This document shows positions 8,608 to 17,204 of a stretch of 64,000 bases of DNA, in pieces. A program made the position numbers and the translations under genes. Source of the DNA: Xanthobacter sp. NM-59 (GTDB taxonomy: Bacteria > Pseudomonadota > Alphaproteobacteria > Rhizobiales > Xanthobacteraceae); contig NZ_JACBFQ010000005.1 in the NCBI RefSeq assembly GCF_021401125.1, positions 62,001 to 126,000 on the forward strand, in the 5' to 3' direction. The notes below the pieces were generated by a model, which was given only the letters and a program-made list of their open reading frames with translations, did not search any database and was not told the DNA's origin. Every line of letters begins with the position of its first letter. Positions within the stretch are counted from its first letter, which is position 1.

Positions 8608-8985
8608 GTGAGAGCCCTTCAGGCACAGACTGCACCCCATGCGCGGTCTCGAGCCACGCGCATCATAACCGATCACCCGGGCGACGCCCGCAAATCCTAG
8701 AGGTCCAGATGCTCATCCACGCAGGTTACGAGATCTCCTATGCGTGCCCCCAGCCGACACCCATGATCCTGACCTTGAGCGTGCATCCCTCCCGCATCTA
8801 CGATCTGGAGACCCTCGACCGCGCTCTGTTCAATCCAGCGATCGCGGCCAACACCTATCACGACAGCTTTGGGAATTTCTGTCACGTCATCAACGCGCCG
8901 GCCGGCCAGCTCACCATCCATACGGATTTCATCATCCGCGACAGTGTGAACCGCTCCGGGTTTCTCGGAGGCCATTTCGTTTGAG

Positions 8986-10217
<1,232 letters not shown>

Positions 10218-10979
10218 AGCCCCATCCTCTCAGGAGTTGGGGCCTCCGGCAAAGCCGGGGCGGTTCAGTGGCCAGTTGGATGACGTAGCTCCCGATGCGC
10301 CGCAGCACGCGCTCTCAGATCTGCCGGTGGATGTGCTGCTGTTTCTCCTCGGCAGTCGCTATTGCGAGACCGACCGCCTGAGCAACATCGCCTGGTCGAT
10401 GTTCGGTCACGTGCCCAAGGGATGGCCATTGGTCCAGGCCATTTGTGATTTTGTGCACAAGCACATCGCCTTCAATTATGCCCATGCGAGCCCGCTCAAG
10501 ACCGCCTTCGACGCTTACACGCAAAGGCAGGGAGTGTGTCGCGACTTCGCGCATCTGGCCATCACCCTGTGTCGTTGCATGAATATTCCTGCGCGCTATT
10601 GCACGGGCTATCTTGGCGACATCGGAGTGCCGCCGGATCCTGCGCCCATGGATTTCAGCGCCTGGTTCGAGGTCTATCTCGGCGGCCGCTGGTACACTTT
10701 CGATGCGCGGCACAACATGCCGCGCATCGGCCGCATCCTCATGGCTCGGGGGCGAGATGCCACCGATGTTGCGATGGTCACGTCATTCGGACCGTCGACA
10801 CTGGTTGGCTTCAAGGTGGTGACTGCGGAAGTCGCCTGAACCGATGGGCCAGCGCGAACCCCATGGCTTTGCGGCGCCCACCCTTCTATCATGCCGGCGG
10901 CCGGCGCTCCTCCGGCCGGTCCGACCGAGTGGCCACACCGTGGTCAGGGATTCGGGGCGATTGGCAGATTGGATATCTT

Positions 10980-11234
10980 TTGCAGGTTCTTGTCCGAGAC
11001 AACAATATCGACCAAGCCCTTAAAGTCCTCAAGAAGCGTATGCAGCGTGACGGCATTTTCCGCGAGATGAAGCAGCGCCGCGCCTATGAAAAGCCGTCCG
11101 AGCGCCGCGCCCGCGAGCACCAGGAAGCGGTGCGACGCCACCGGAAGGCGGCCCGCAAGAAAGCACAGCGAGAAGGTTTGATCGCAGCTCCCAAGCGTCG
11201 CGTCGCAAAGCCGGCGGGATCGCCCGACCGGTGA
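10980..11234 (+). CDS. rpsU: 30S ribosomal protein S21 (likely additional copy)
   Basis: An 84-residue basic protein that matches bacterial S21 from its second residue ([20 protein letters not shown], then [20 protein letters not shown]) and ends in a long Lys/Arg/Ala tail typical of alphaproteobacterial S21. S21 sits at the 30S platform and aids initiation. No ATG is available near the start of similarity. TTG at 10980 fits, giving LQVLV where family members usually have MQVLV. Alphaproteobacteria often carry extra rpsU genes. The island setting next to cold shock genes suggests an auxiliary, perhaps stress-related copy. Confidence 0.85.
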   Translation: MQVLVRDNNIDQALKVLKKRMQRDGIFREMKQRRAYEKPSERRAREHQEAVRRHRKAARKKAQREGLIAAPKRRVAKPAGSPDR

Positions 11235-11309
11235 TTTCCGGGTGAGGCGGAGCCAGCGGCGTGCGGCACGTGATGCGCTGGCTGCCCCGGCCCGGCCATT
11301 TCCGGGGCA

Positions 11310-11681
11310 TCAATAATACGGGCGAGCGAGCTGCGCCCGGGCCAGGGGGTGATCGTCACCACCGAGTGCCTCCACGCTCCATGTGTACATTCCGCTGCTG
11401 CACGGCGCTTTAAAGGGCACCGCGCCGCGCGGGATGGTACCGCTCGCGGGCAGCGGGACATCGTTCGCTCCGAGTGCTTCGTTGTTGGAATTGGTCAGAA
11501 CGAACCGCAGTCGGACCGTCCCCGCCGGCACGTTGGCGAGCTGGAATTCTGGGCTTGTGGCACTCGGTGCGCACAATTCGATACCGATCCAGGTAAAATC
11601 GAGCGTCATTTCGGGCGAATACGCAACGGCCGTGGAAGCTCCGCCGCAAAGAAGGAAGCTCAGCACGCTCAAAATTCTCAT
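11310..11681 (-). CDS. Secreted hypothetical protein, distantly PEBP-like
   Basis: A 123-residue protein with a clear Sec signal peptide (MRILSVLSFLLCGGASTAVA, cleaved after AVA) and a GAGGAG ribosome binding site. The mature part is a beta-rich single domain (MTLDFTWIGIELC, ANVPAGTVRLRFVLTN, GMYTWSVEALGGDD). The order of motifs recalls phosphatidylethanolamine-binding proteins of the YbhB/YbcL type, which have a PxGxxxYxWxVxAL segment, but the central ligand motif is not obvious. It carries two Cys residues that could form a disulfide in the periplasm. Function unknown. Confidence 0.6.
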   Translation of the reverse strand: MRILSVLSFLLCGGASTAVAYSPEMTLDFTWIGIELCAPSATSPEFQLANVPAGTVRLRFVLTNSNNEALGANDVPLPASGTIPRGAVPFKAPCSSGMYTWSVEALGGDDHPLARAQLARPYY

Positions 11682-11828
11682 TACGGCTCCTCGACCTCCG
11701 CGCCGAGGCCAACCTCAAGATAGCATAGCTTGAGAGGCTTTGATGCATATGGAAGATGTCTAGAAAAATAAAAGCTCTCGTTACACGGAGATCCCGGCGG
11801 CGCGCCATAAACTGTGCTAAAAGAGGCA

Positions 11829-12035
11829 ATGAGCGCAAAATTCAAGATCGGCGGCTGGGTCGAATTCGCTGCCGGCTTTCGGACTCCGGCAGGGCAATTT
11901 CGGATCATCCGCGAGATGCCGCCGGACAATGGTGAGCCAAGCTATAGGGTCAAGGGCGAGAACGAGGCGTTCGAGCGCGTGGCGCGGGAATCCCAGCTGC
12001 GTCGCCTTGGCGTGCCGGCCGAGAGTTCCGATTAA
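11829..12035 (+). CDS. Conserved hypothetical protein (68 aa)
   Basis: A 68-residue protein starting MSAKFKIGGWVEFAAG with an AGAGG element upstream; an in-frame ATG five codons earlier is less well placed. It resembles a small SH3-like barrel protein (KIGGWVEF, QFRIIREMPPDNGEPSYRVK, ERVARESQLRRLG) that I remember from rhizobial genomes without a known function. It precedes a cold shock gene in the same orientation. Confidence 0.6.
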   Translation: MSAKFKIGGWVEFAAGFRTPAGQFRIIREMPPDNGEPSYRVKGENEAFERVARESQLRRLGVPAESSD

Positions 12036-12210
12036 ATATTTTCCGGCCTTGCCATAAACACAATCGCTCTCTATCTTGAATTTGTCTGATTTTGACGGCT
12101 GATTTTCTGGTGCCTCTGCGCACTTGGTGATGACTTCCTTCAAATTCTAGCATTTGTCTCGTCCGAGGTTTCGGGCGAGCTCTCCTGTGCACGATTGAAA
12201 GGAAATCGTC

Positions 12211-12420
12211 ATGAATATCGGTGTCGTGAAGTGGTTCAATGCCACCAAGGGTTTCGGCTTCATTCAGCCGGACGACGGTGGGACCGATGTGTTCGTTCAC
12301 ATCTCCGCCGTTGAGCGCGCTGGCATGCAGACGCTCGCCGAAGGGCAGAAGGTTCAGTTTGAAATCGTTCGGGACAACAAGTCCGGAAAGAGCTCGGCTG
12401 GCAATCTCCAAGCTGCGTGA
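12211..12420 (+). CDS. CspA-family cold shock protein
   Basis: A 69-residue OB-fold protein with RNP1 (KGFGFI) and RNP2 (DVFVHIS), starting [18 protein letters not shown]. It has a good ribosome binding site (AAAGGAAA). The 175-bp leader contains a near-perfect 9-bp hairpin at 12158-12179 (CTCGTCCGA / TCGGGCGAG, loop GGTT) that ends 31 nt before the ATG, which could serve thermal or translational control. A strong terminator follows at 12491. It is a paralogue of the cold shock gene at 1716-1928, sharing most residues of the core. Confidence 0.9.
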   Translation: MNIGVVKWFNATKGFGFIQPDDGGTDVFVHISAVERAGMQTLAEGQKVQFEIVRDNKSGKSSAGNLQAA

Positions 12421-12490
12421 TGTTCTGATGCCATCGACCACGGATGTACTGGCGTTGGCATGAGACGCGCTTGAAGATGATAGCGAAAGG

Positions 12491-12523
12491 CTCCGTCTCG
12501 ATGAGGCGGAGTTTTTTGTTTTT
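12491..12523 (+). terminator. Rho-independent terminator
   Basis: An 8-bp stem CTCCGTCT/AGGCGGAG (one G-U pair) with loop CGATG, followed by a run of twelve bases, eleven of them T. It lies 70 bp after the cold shock gene. Confidence 0.85.
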
Positions 12524-12582
12524 TGGGAGAGATTAGCGTGACATGAATAGAAAAATTTCCGGAAATTGTGTTATTATAGCTG

Positions 12583-12816
12583 ATGGGACCAATTACAACT
12601 CATCAAAACCAGCTCTCCAGCGCTGAGCGTACGCGCCAGCTGGAGGAATCCATAGCCCGCGCCATGGATCGCTATAGAAACGACTTTGAGGCGGTTCGCG
12701 AGAAGAGCGCAAGGCTGCGCGCTGCGCGTGAGGCCCTCGAGACGGAGAATACCTTGAAGAATAATGCGAGCCGGACGCCGGTGCGTAAGGTTCGTCGTGT
12801 TGCCGGCACACGCTGA
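12583..12816 (+). CDS. Small coiled-coil hypothetical protein (77 aa)
   Basis: A 77-residue charged, almost entirely helical protein (AERTRQLEESIARAMDRYRN, EKSARLRAAREALETE) with a basic C-terminus (VRKVRRVAGTR). The heptad-like spacing suggests a coiled coil. The ribosome binding site is weak. It follows the terminator of the cold shock gene and abuts the end of an IS3 relic at 12825. Similar short proteins occur in rhizobia by memory; no function is known. Confidence 0.5.
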   Translation: MGPITTHQNQLSSAERTRQLEESIARAMDRYRNDFEAVREKSARLRAAREALETENTLKNNASRTPVRKVRRVAGTR

Positions 12817-12824
12817 TCCCTCTC

Positions 12825-13082
12825 TGAGGTGGTCCCCATTTGGCGGACAGTTTGGTGGCTTTGCCGGGCGTAGTTCTGGTGTGCGTTACGCTGCTATGTT
12901 GATGCCGTCGCGGGCCGTATGGACCTCCTCCGGCGTTCTGCCGCCGAGAGCCGAGTGGGGCCTCGTGCGATTGTCGTCGGTGACCCACCTGCCAATCCCG
13001 GCCCGAGCCTCGGAACCGGTTTCGAAGGCATCGAGGTAGATGCACTCGTATTTCAGCGACCGCCAGAGGCGTTCGATTGACG
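12825..13082 (-). pseudogene. IS3-family transposase OrfB, C-terminal relic
   Basis: Minus-strand translation from 13082 reads SIERLWRSLKYECIYLDAF, then ETGSEARAGIGRWVTDDN, then RPHSALGGRTPEEVH and stops at 12886. This is the last quarter of an IS3 OrfB, including the Glu-helix region. The sequence beginning TGAGGTGGTCC at 12825 is probably the terminal inverted repeat of that element. The rest was lost where a second IS3 element begins at 13083. Confidence 0.75.
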
Positions 13083-13136
13083 TGAGCCCCTTTTCTCCTC
13101 CGGTTCAGGGGAGAGTCCGCAGTTTGATTTGTGGCC

Positions 13137-13976
13137 TCAAGCGGCCACGGTTTCCAGTGCGATTGTTGCGGCGAACTCGGCGGGGGATCGGTGGCCGAGC
13201 GCCGAATGGGGTCGGTTCAGATTGTAGTCCTCCTTCCATGAGCTGATGGTGGCGCGCGCCTGCGCCAGGTTCGAGAACAGGGTTTCATTCAAACACTCGT
13301 CCCGGAACCGGCCGTTAAAGCTCTCCACGAACCCGTTCTGCATGGGCTTGCCCGGGGCGATATAGTGCCATTCGACGCCCATTTGCTGGCACCATTTGAG
13401 CACCGCCATGGAGGTCAGCTCGGTGCCGTTGTCCGAGACGATGGCCGAGGGCTTGCCCCGGATGGCCATGAGCGCATCCAGCTCGCGCGTCACCCGAAGG
13501 CCGGACAGCGAGGTGTCGGCCACCAGCGCCAGGCATTCCCGACTGAAGTCGTCGACCACGGCCAGCACCCGGAAGCGCCGTCCATCCGTGAAGGCATCCG
13601 ACACGAAATCAAGGCTCCAGCGGACATTGATCCGATCTGGCACCCCCATGGGCCGGCGCGTGCCGAGCGCCCGCTTGCGCCCTCCGCGCCGGCGCACCTG
13701 GAGCTTCTCCTCCCGGTAGAGCCGGCGCAGCTTCTTGTGGTTCATGACGATGCCCTGGCGCCTCAGCATGACGTGGATCCGCCGATAGCCGAAGCGGCGG
13801 CGCTCGCCGGCCACGGCTCTCATGGCCTCCCGTAGGCGTGCATCGTCGGGACGCACACTTCGGTAGCGCACGCTGGTGCGATCGACGCCCAGCGCCTGAC
13901 ACGCCCGACGCTGGCTCACCCCGTGCTCGGCACAGGCGTGGGCCACGGCTTTGCGCCTCGCATCGGGCGTCACCAT
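13137..13976 (-). CDS. IS407-type transposase OrfB
   Basis: A 279-residue rve-core transposase. The DDE triad is present: Asp in [15 protein letters not shown], Asp in [13 protein letters not shown], Glu in [15 protein letters not shown]. The C-terminus ([19 protein letters not shown]) is typical of the IS407 group. Its ATG overlaps the end of orfA and is immediately preceded by a run of seven A on the coding strand, a likely slippery site for the -1 frameshift that makes OrfAB. Confidence 0.92.
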   Translation of the reverse strand: MVTPDARRKAVAHACAEHGVSQRRACQALGVDRTSVRYRSVRPDDARLREAMRAVAGERRRFGYRRIHVMLRRQGIVMNHKKLRRLYREEKLQVRRRGGRKRALGTRRPMGVPDRINVRWSLDFVSDAFTDGRRFRVLAVVDDFSRECLALVADTSLSGLRVTRELDALMAIRGKPSAIVSDNGTELTSMAVLKWCQQMGVEWHYIAPGKPMQNGFVESFNGRFRDECLNETLFSNLAQARATISSWKEDYNLNRPHSALGHRSPAEFAATIALETVAA

Positions 13977-14236
13977 TTTTTTGAAGCCACATCCTTCAGG
14001 ATGGCGTTATCCAGCATCTGCTCGGCCAAAAGCTTCTTCAGCCGTGCGTTCTCCTCCTCAAGTGCCTTCAGCCGGCGGGCGTCCGACACGTCCATGCCGC
14101 CGCACTTTGCCTTGAACTTGTAGAAGGTCGCCGAGGAGATGCCGTGCTTGCGGCAGACGTCCGCCGTCTTCGCGCCCGCCTCCTGCTCCTTCAGCATCCC
14201 AATGATCTGCTCCTCAGTGAACCGTGAGGCTCGCAT
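13970..14236 (-). CDS. IS407-type transposase OrfA
   Basis: An 88-residue HTH_8-type protein ([40 protein letters not shown]) followed by a leucine-zipper segment ([20 protein letters not shown]). It binds the ends of the element and supplies the N-terminal part of the OrfAB transposase. Its last codons (SKKW then stop) overlap the A7 run before orfB. Confidence 0.92.
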   Translation of the reverse strand: MRASRFTEEQIIGMLKEQEAGAKTADVCRKHGISSATFYKFKAKCGGMDVSDARRLKALEEENARLKKLLAEQMLDNAILKDVASKKW

Positions 14237-14293
14237 CGTCCGTCTCCGTGAGCGACGGACTCTACCTAAATCTGGAGGAGCTTTAGGGGCTCA

Positions 14294-14570
14294 CGTCACC
14301 TACGAGGAAAAGTGCGAGAAAATCGTCGCGCTTCTCGCGCGCGACCACAAGCTGATGCACCAGGTCAGACAGGTGGCCAAGGTCTATGCCTTGACCCCAT
14401 CCACATCGTCGGGGCGCTGGTCGGGGAACATGTCTACATCATCTCCGTTGCGACGGTGCGCCGGCGTAATCAACGCCTCGATGACGCGGCTTTCGGCCGC
14501 CCTCCCTCCAGGGAGGGGCTGCAATCTCTCGGTAGTAGAGCGCAAACCGCTTGCGGATGAACATCCATGA
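14294..14570 (+). other. Possible gene remnant flanking the IS407-type element
   Basis: The frame entering from the element translates as TYEEKCEKIVALLARDHKLM, then HQVRQVAKV, which looks like a real helical protein. It then degenerates into Ser/Pro-rich sequence with no recognisable domain before a stop at 14568-14570. It has no start of its own. It may be the stump of a gene destroyed by the insertion and an adjacent deletion. I cannot name the family. Confidence 0.25.
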
Positions 14571-14663
14571 TGTCAGATTCAAAAATGATAGTGAGGACAT
14601 CGCCTCAAATTCAGGCTATGATGCTTAGTACCACTCATTGTCCGAAATCAGCAATAGCCCTCC

Positions 14664-15164
14664 ATGGATAGCGTCACGCTAATAGCGCCAACACATCACG
14701 AATGGCAAGAGCGGTTTGCACATCATGCAACTGTGCTTAGCACGATACTTCCAGATGCAAAAATAGAGCATATTGGAAGCACTTCACTTGGCTTTATATA
14801 TGCGAAGGATGTGGTCGACATAATGATTGGAGTATCACCGCTTGCAATAACGCCAGCAAGCCGCTTGCTCGTCCAGAATGGATATATCTCAGAAGGTGAT
14901 ACACCAACACACGCATGGCTTTGCTGGCCCAATAATATCTATCGAAAAGTTGTTGTACATGTCCTTGAATATCAAGGGCGACAGTGGACTGACAGAATAA
15001 TATTTCGCGACTACCTGGCAACTCACCACGATGTGGCTGCGGAATATGAAGCTCTGAAGTCATCCATTACAGTAAGTAGGCCTACATGGGCCGCTTACAC
15101 GAATCAGAAATCAAATTTTGTATCATCGATTGTTAAAAAAGTACGATCTATAACGGATATTTAA
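14664..15164 (+). CDS. GrpB/UPF0157 nucleotidyltransferase-like protein
   Basis: A 166-residue protein with the hallmark GrpB motif IEHIGSTSLGFIYAKDVVDI (family pattern IEHIGSTSVPGLxAKPxxDI), preceded by W-x-x-x-F (HEWQERFAHHATVL) and followed by a C-terminal FRDYLATHHDVAAEYEALK segment. GrpB proteins share the nucleotidyltransferase fold, but their substrate is not established. The gene is clearly more AT-rich than its surroundings, with many A/T third positions, which points to recent transfer. It converges with the next gene, with a 14-bp hairpin between them. Confidence 0.85.
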   Translation: MDSVTLIAPTHHEWQERFAHHATVLSTILPDAKIEHIGSTSLGFIYAKDVVDIMIGVSPLAITPASRLLVQNGYISEGDTPTHAWLCWPNNIYRKVVVHVLEYQGRQWTDRIIFRDYLATHHDVAAEYEALKSSITVSRPTWAAYTNQKSNFVSSIVKKVRSITDI

Positions 15165-15166
15165 GA

Positions 15167-15205
15167 GGATGCCGCGATCGAAATATTTGGACGATCGCGG
15201 CATCC
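15167..15205. terminator. Strong hairpin between convergent genes
   Basis: A perfect 14-bp inverted repeat (GGATGCCGCGATCG and its complement) with an 11-nt AT-rich loop, located 2 nt after the grpB-like stop and 14 nt before the end of the convergent gene. It lacks a proper T-tract on the plus strand; the minus-strand exit is TCTTAAAT. It is probably a bidirectional terminator. Confidence 0.55.
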
Positions 15206-15218
15206 GATCTCGTATACC

Positions 15219-15869
15219 TCAGCCGGCCTTAGGTCGGGTCTCGAAACGAATGTTCTCGTAGTTCATGGCGACGTGCCGGTCGGCATCGTCGAGCTTTTGA
15301 ATGTCGAAAGGAACGATCTCGCCGTTATGCAGCACCTTGTAGTCGCTGGACGAGATGATCGTGTCTGGAGTGGTAAAGCTCCCCATATAGTTCTTGTGCG
15401 CCGCCCCACGAAACGCGGCCCGATGCTGCATGAAATAGGCCAGATCCAGGAAGCCGACCATGAACGCGATATTGAGGCCCTCCGCGGCACCGATATCCCA
15501 TTTCCACAGAGCGTGAAATTTCTTCCGGATCGCCTGATCCGACTCCCAAAGCGCATGCTTCAGACGTTCGAACGCAGCTTCGTCGGCGATGGTAAACTCG
15601 CAGATGGTCAGGTAATTGACGAACCTTTCGCCGAATACGCAGCTCGACCCGAGCGTGAAGATATCATGCCGAGGGAATTTCTCGCGAAAGAAATCCAGCT
15701 CCGTCAGGAACAAGTCCTCAAGCGGAGGTCGGGTACTCTGGCCATAGATATGCTTCTTGCTTTCGGGAATATATTCGAACCCTTTGGAGATGCAGAGCAA
15801 CTGCTGCTGGTCGTCTTCTGCGACGATCACAGTATATTCGGTTTCGGGAGCAACTGATGCAAGCGCCAT
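15219..15869 (-). CDS. Hypothetical protein (216 aa)
   Basis: A 216-residue cytosolic protein without signal peptide or membrane segments. The ATG at 15869 is supported by a GGGAG element nine bases upstream. The sequence looks structured (YTVIVAEDDQQQLLCISKGF, ETRPPLE-type acidic/proline turn, FTLGSSCVFGERFVNYLTIC, LWKWDIGAAEGLNIAFMVGF, VPFDIQKLDDADRHVAMNYE), but I do not recognise the family. It stands alone, convergent with the GrpB-like gene, and its promoter region is AT-rich. It is probably cargo of an island. Confidence 0.55.
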   Translation of the reverse strand: MALASVAPETEYTVIVAEDDQQQLLCISKGFEYIPESKKHIYGQSTRPPLEDLFLTELDFFREKFPRHDIFTLGSSCVFGERFVNYLTICEFTIADEAAFERLKHALWESDQAIRKKFHALWKWDIGAAEGLNIAFMVGFLDLAYFMQHRAAFRGAAHKNYMGSFTTPDTIISSSDYKVLHNGEIVPFDIQKLDDADRHVAMNYENIRFETRPKAG

Positions 15870-16046
15870 GTCCAAAATCTCCCACTACCCGTGATTGGGC
15901 TATATAACGGTGTTAGCTATCGGTTGTAGAGTCAAGCTGAAAGCGCGCTCCAATTGCACCCATTAAGAGGGCGATTGAGAAGGACTCTCAGGGGAGGTTT
16001 TTCGCGATTTATAGGGCGTCGGAATCATGGGACGAGCCAACGTCCT

Positions 16047-16340
16047 ATGCCCGGGACGAAGCTGCCCGCACGCCACCGCTACGACACTGACCTGACAGAC
16101 GGACAATGGGGTCTGATCGCCCCCATGATCCGGGAAGCATGCTCGGGCGAGTGGCCGAGGAAGGCGACGTTGCGCGAACTGGTGCATGCCATCCTCTAAT
16201 TCCCGTAGGCCGCATGGCGTGACGGCTGCTACCCCATGATCTGCCACCGTGGCAGATGGTCTATCTTTTACTCTTTGCGCCGCTGGCAGCGCGAAAGCGT
16301 CTGGGACCGCGTCTACCACACCCGCGTCATGGGACCGCGA
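16047..16340 (+). pseudogene. IS5-family transposase, N-terminal relic
   Basis: The translation LTDGQWGLIAPMIREACSGE is the typical start of IS5-type (DUF4096) transposases. It continues through RKATLRELVHAIL, is broken by in-frame stops at 16197 and 16206, and resumes in the same frame with WSIFYSLRRWQRESVWDRVY. The catalytic DDE domain is absent. The relic ends near the 3' end of traD, so an insertion here has replaced the natural end of that gene. Confidence 0.7.
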
Positions 16341-16410
16341 GCGCAGCGACATGGCGCCGTCGCCCTCCTGCGCCGATGGCAACGCGATCGTCCCCTTCTC
16401 AAACACATTC

Positions 16411-16695
16411 TCAGAGCGTGTCTTCTTCCCCTGACCACAACGCACGTCGAAGGGGGGAGTTTGGCGGTACTGATGCTCGGCTATTCTCGAACGCCATCTT
16501 CCCCAGTTTTGCCCAGACGCCGTGCGCCTGTTCCCCTCGCTCGCTTCGGAGCTTTTCGGCCATCCAGAGTAGCGCGCCGTAGATGGTGGCACGGTCGTCG
16601 CCGGTCAGGTCCACGACGCCGGATTTGACGACGAGACCGCCAAGTTCAATCAGATGTTTCGCGCGCTTGCGGCGTTCGACCTGCCACACCTTCAT
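16411..16695 (-). CDS. traD: Conjugal transfer protein TraD (mobilisation accessory)
   Basis: The product begins MKVWQVERRKRAKHLIELGG and continues LVVKSGVVDLTGDDRATIYG, the standard sequence of the short TraD proteins found next to MOBQ relaxases in alphaproteobacteria. These small proteins belong to the relaxosome or its associated factors; they are not the large coupling ATPase TraD/TraG. The start is 1 nt after the traC stop. After about residue 75 the sequence (NSRASVPPNSPLRR onward) departs from the family and runs into mobile-element DNA, so the C-terminus is replaced. Confidence 0.75.
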   Translation of the reverse strand: MKVWQVERRKRAKHLIELGGLVVKSGVVDLTGDDRATIYGALLWMAEKLRSERGEQAHGVWAKLGKMAFENSRASVPPNSPLRRALWSGEEDTL

Positions 16696-16696
16696 G

Positions 16697-17023
16697 TCAT
16701 GCCGCGCCCGTTGCGCCTGATGCCGGTTGCGCGCCGCCCGATTGCGCTGGAGCGCCGCCGTTGCCGCCGTCATCGCCGCGCGCAGATCGTCGCGACTTGC
16801 TCCGAAACCACGCGGCCCCGCGCTTCGCCCACGCCTCCCGCCTTCCGGCCTCTTTCGTTTCGGCAATGGCGACCAGCGCCCCCGCCAGCTCGTCGGGGGT
16901 GAGCGCATCGGCCCCGGTAGCAATCACCAGATCGCCGAGTTGCTGCACCTTCCGCGTTTTCAGTTCCCGCGCCTTGTCTTCCAGCGCTTTCAGTTCGGAA
17001 TCGTAGTCGCGTGGTTTGCGCAT
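16697..17023 (-). CDS. traC: Conjugal transfer protein TraC-like (mobilisation accessory)
   Basis: A 108-residue protein. The N-terminal half is a charged coiled coil (RDYDSELKALEDKARELKTR), followed by KVQQLGDLVIATGADALTPD, the conserved MobC/TraC-like oriT-binding region. The C-terminus is low-complexity Gly/Ala/Ser/Gln. In Ti-type systems TraC and TraD are transcribed away from traA across oriT, and the same arrangement is seen here. It would help the relaxase open the origin of transfer. In some annotations this protein is also named TraD. Confidence 0.8.
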   Translation of the reverse strand: MRKPRDYDSELKALEDKARELKTRKVQQLGDLVIATGADALTPDELAGALVAIAETKEAGRREAWAKRGAAWFRSKSRRSARGDDGGNGGAPAQSGGAQPASGATGAA

Positions 17024-17141
17024 GTGTCGTTCCCATCGTCTTCGCCTGCTGCCGATGCGATGAGGTTAATTGAGCGCGTTGCGGAATGCTTCTATGTTGC
17101 CGGGACAGCGTGAGACGCGGCGGCCCGTCCCGAGAAATTCG

Positions 17142-17175
17142 TTTCGAGGGCGCGCTTATACGTCGTTCCGACGTG
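17142..17175 (-). other. oriT: Candidate origin of transfer (oriT), RSF1010/Ti type
   Basis: Between the divergent traC and traA genes, the minus strand reads ACGTCG-GAA-CGACGT (a perfect 6-bp inverted repeat, 17160-17174) followed by ATAAGCGCGCCCTCG. This matches the layout I remember for RSF1010 and Agrobacterium Ti nick regions: a short inverted repeat, then TAA(A/T)TGCGCCCT with the nick just after it. Its position between traC and traA fits too. Confidence 0.65.
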
Positions 17176-17204
17176 CGCTTCGCCGTGGTGATGTTCGGAT
17201 CGCG

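Larger units (their letters stand above)
13083..14293 (-). mobile_element. Complete IS407-type IS3-family element (1211 bp)
   Basis: The imperfect terminal repeats begin TGAGCCCCT and share the blocks CTCCTCC and GAGTCCG between 13083-13120 and the reverse complement of 14256-14293. The element holds orfA and orfB on the minus strand. The four flanking bases are GACG on the left and CGTC on the right. They are reverse complements rather than direct repeats, so no normal target duplication is visible. It is inserted into an older IS3 relic. Confidence 0.85.
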
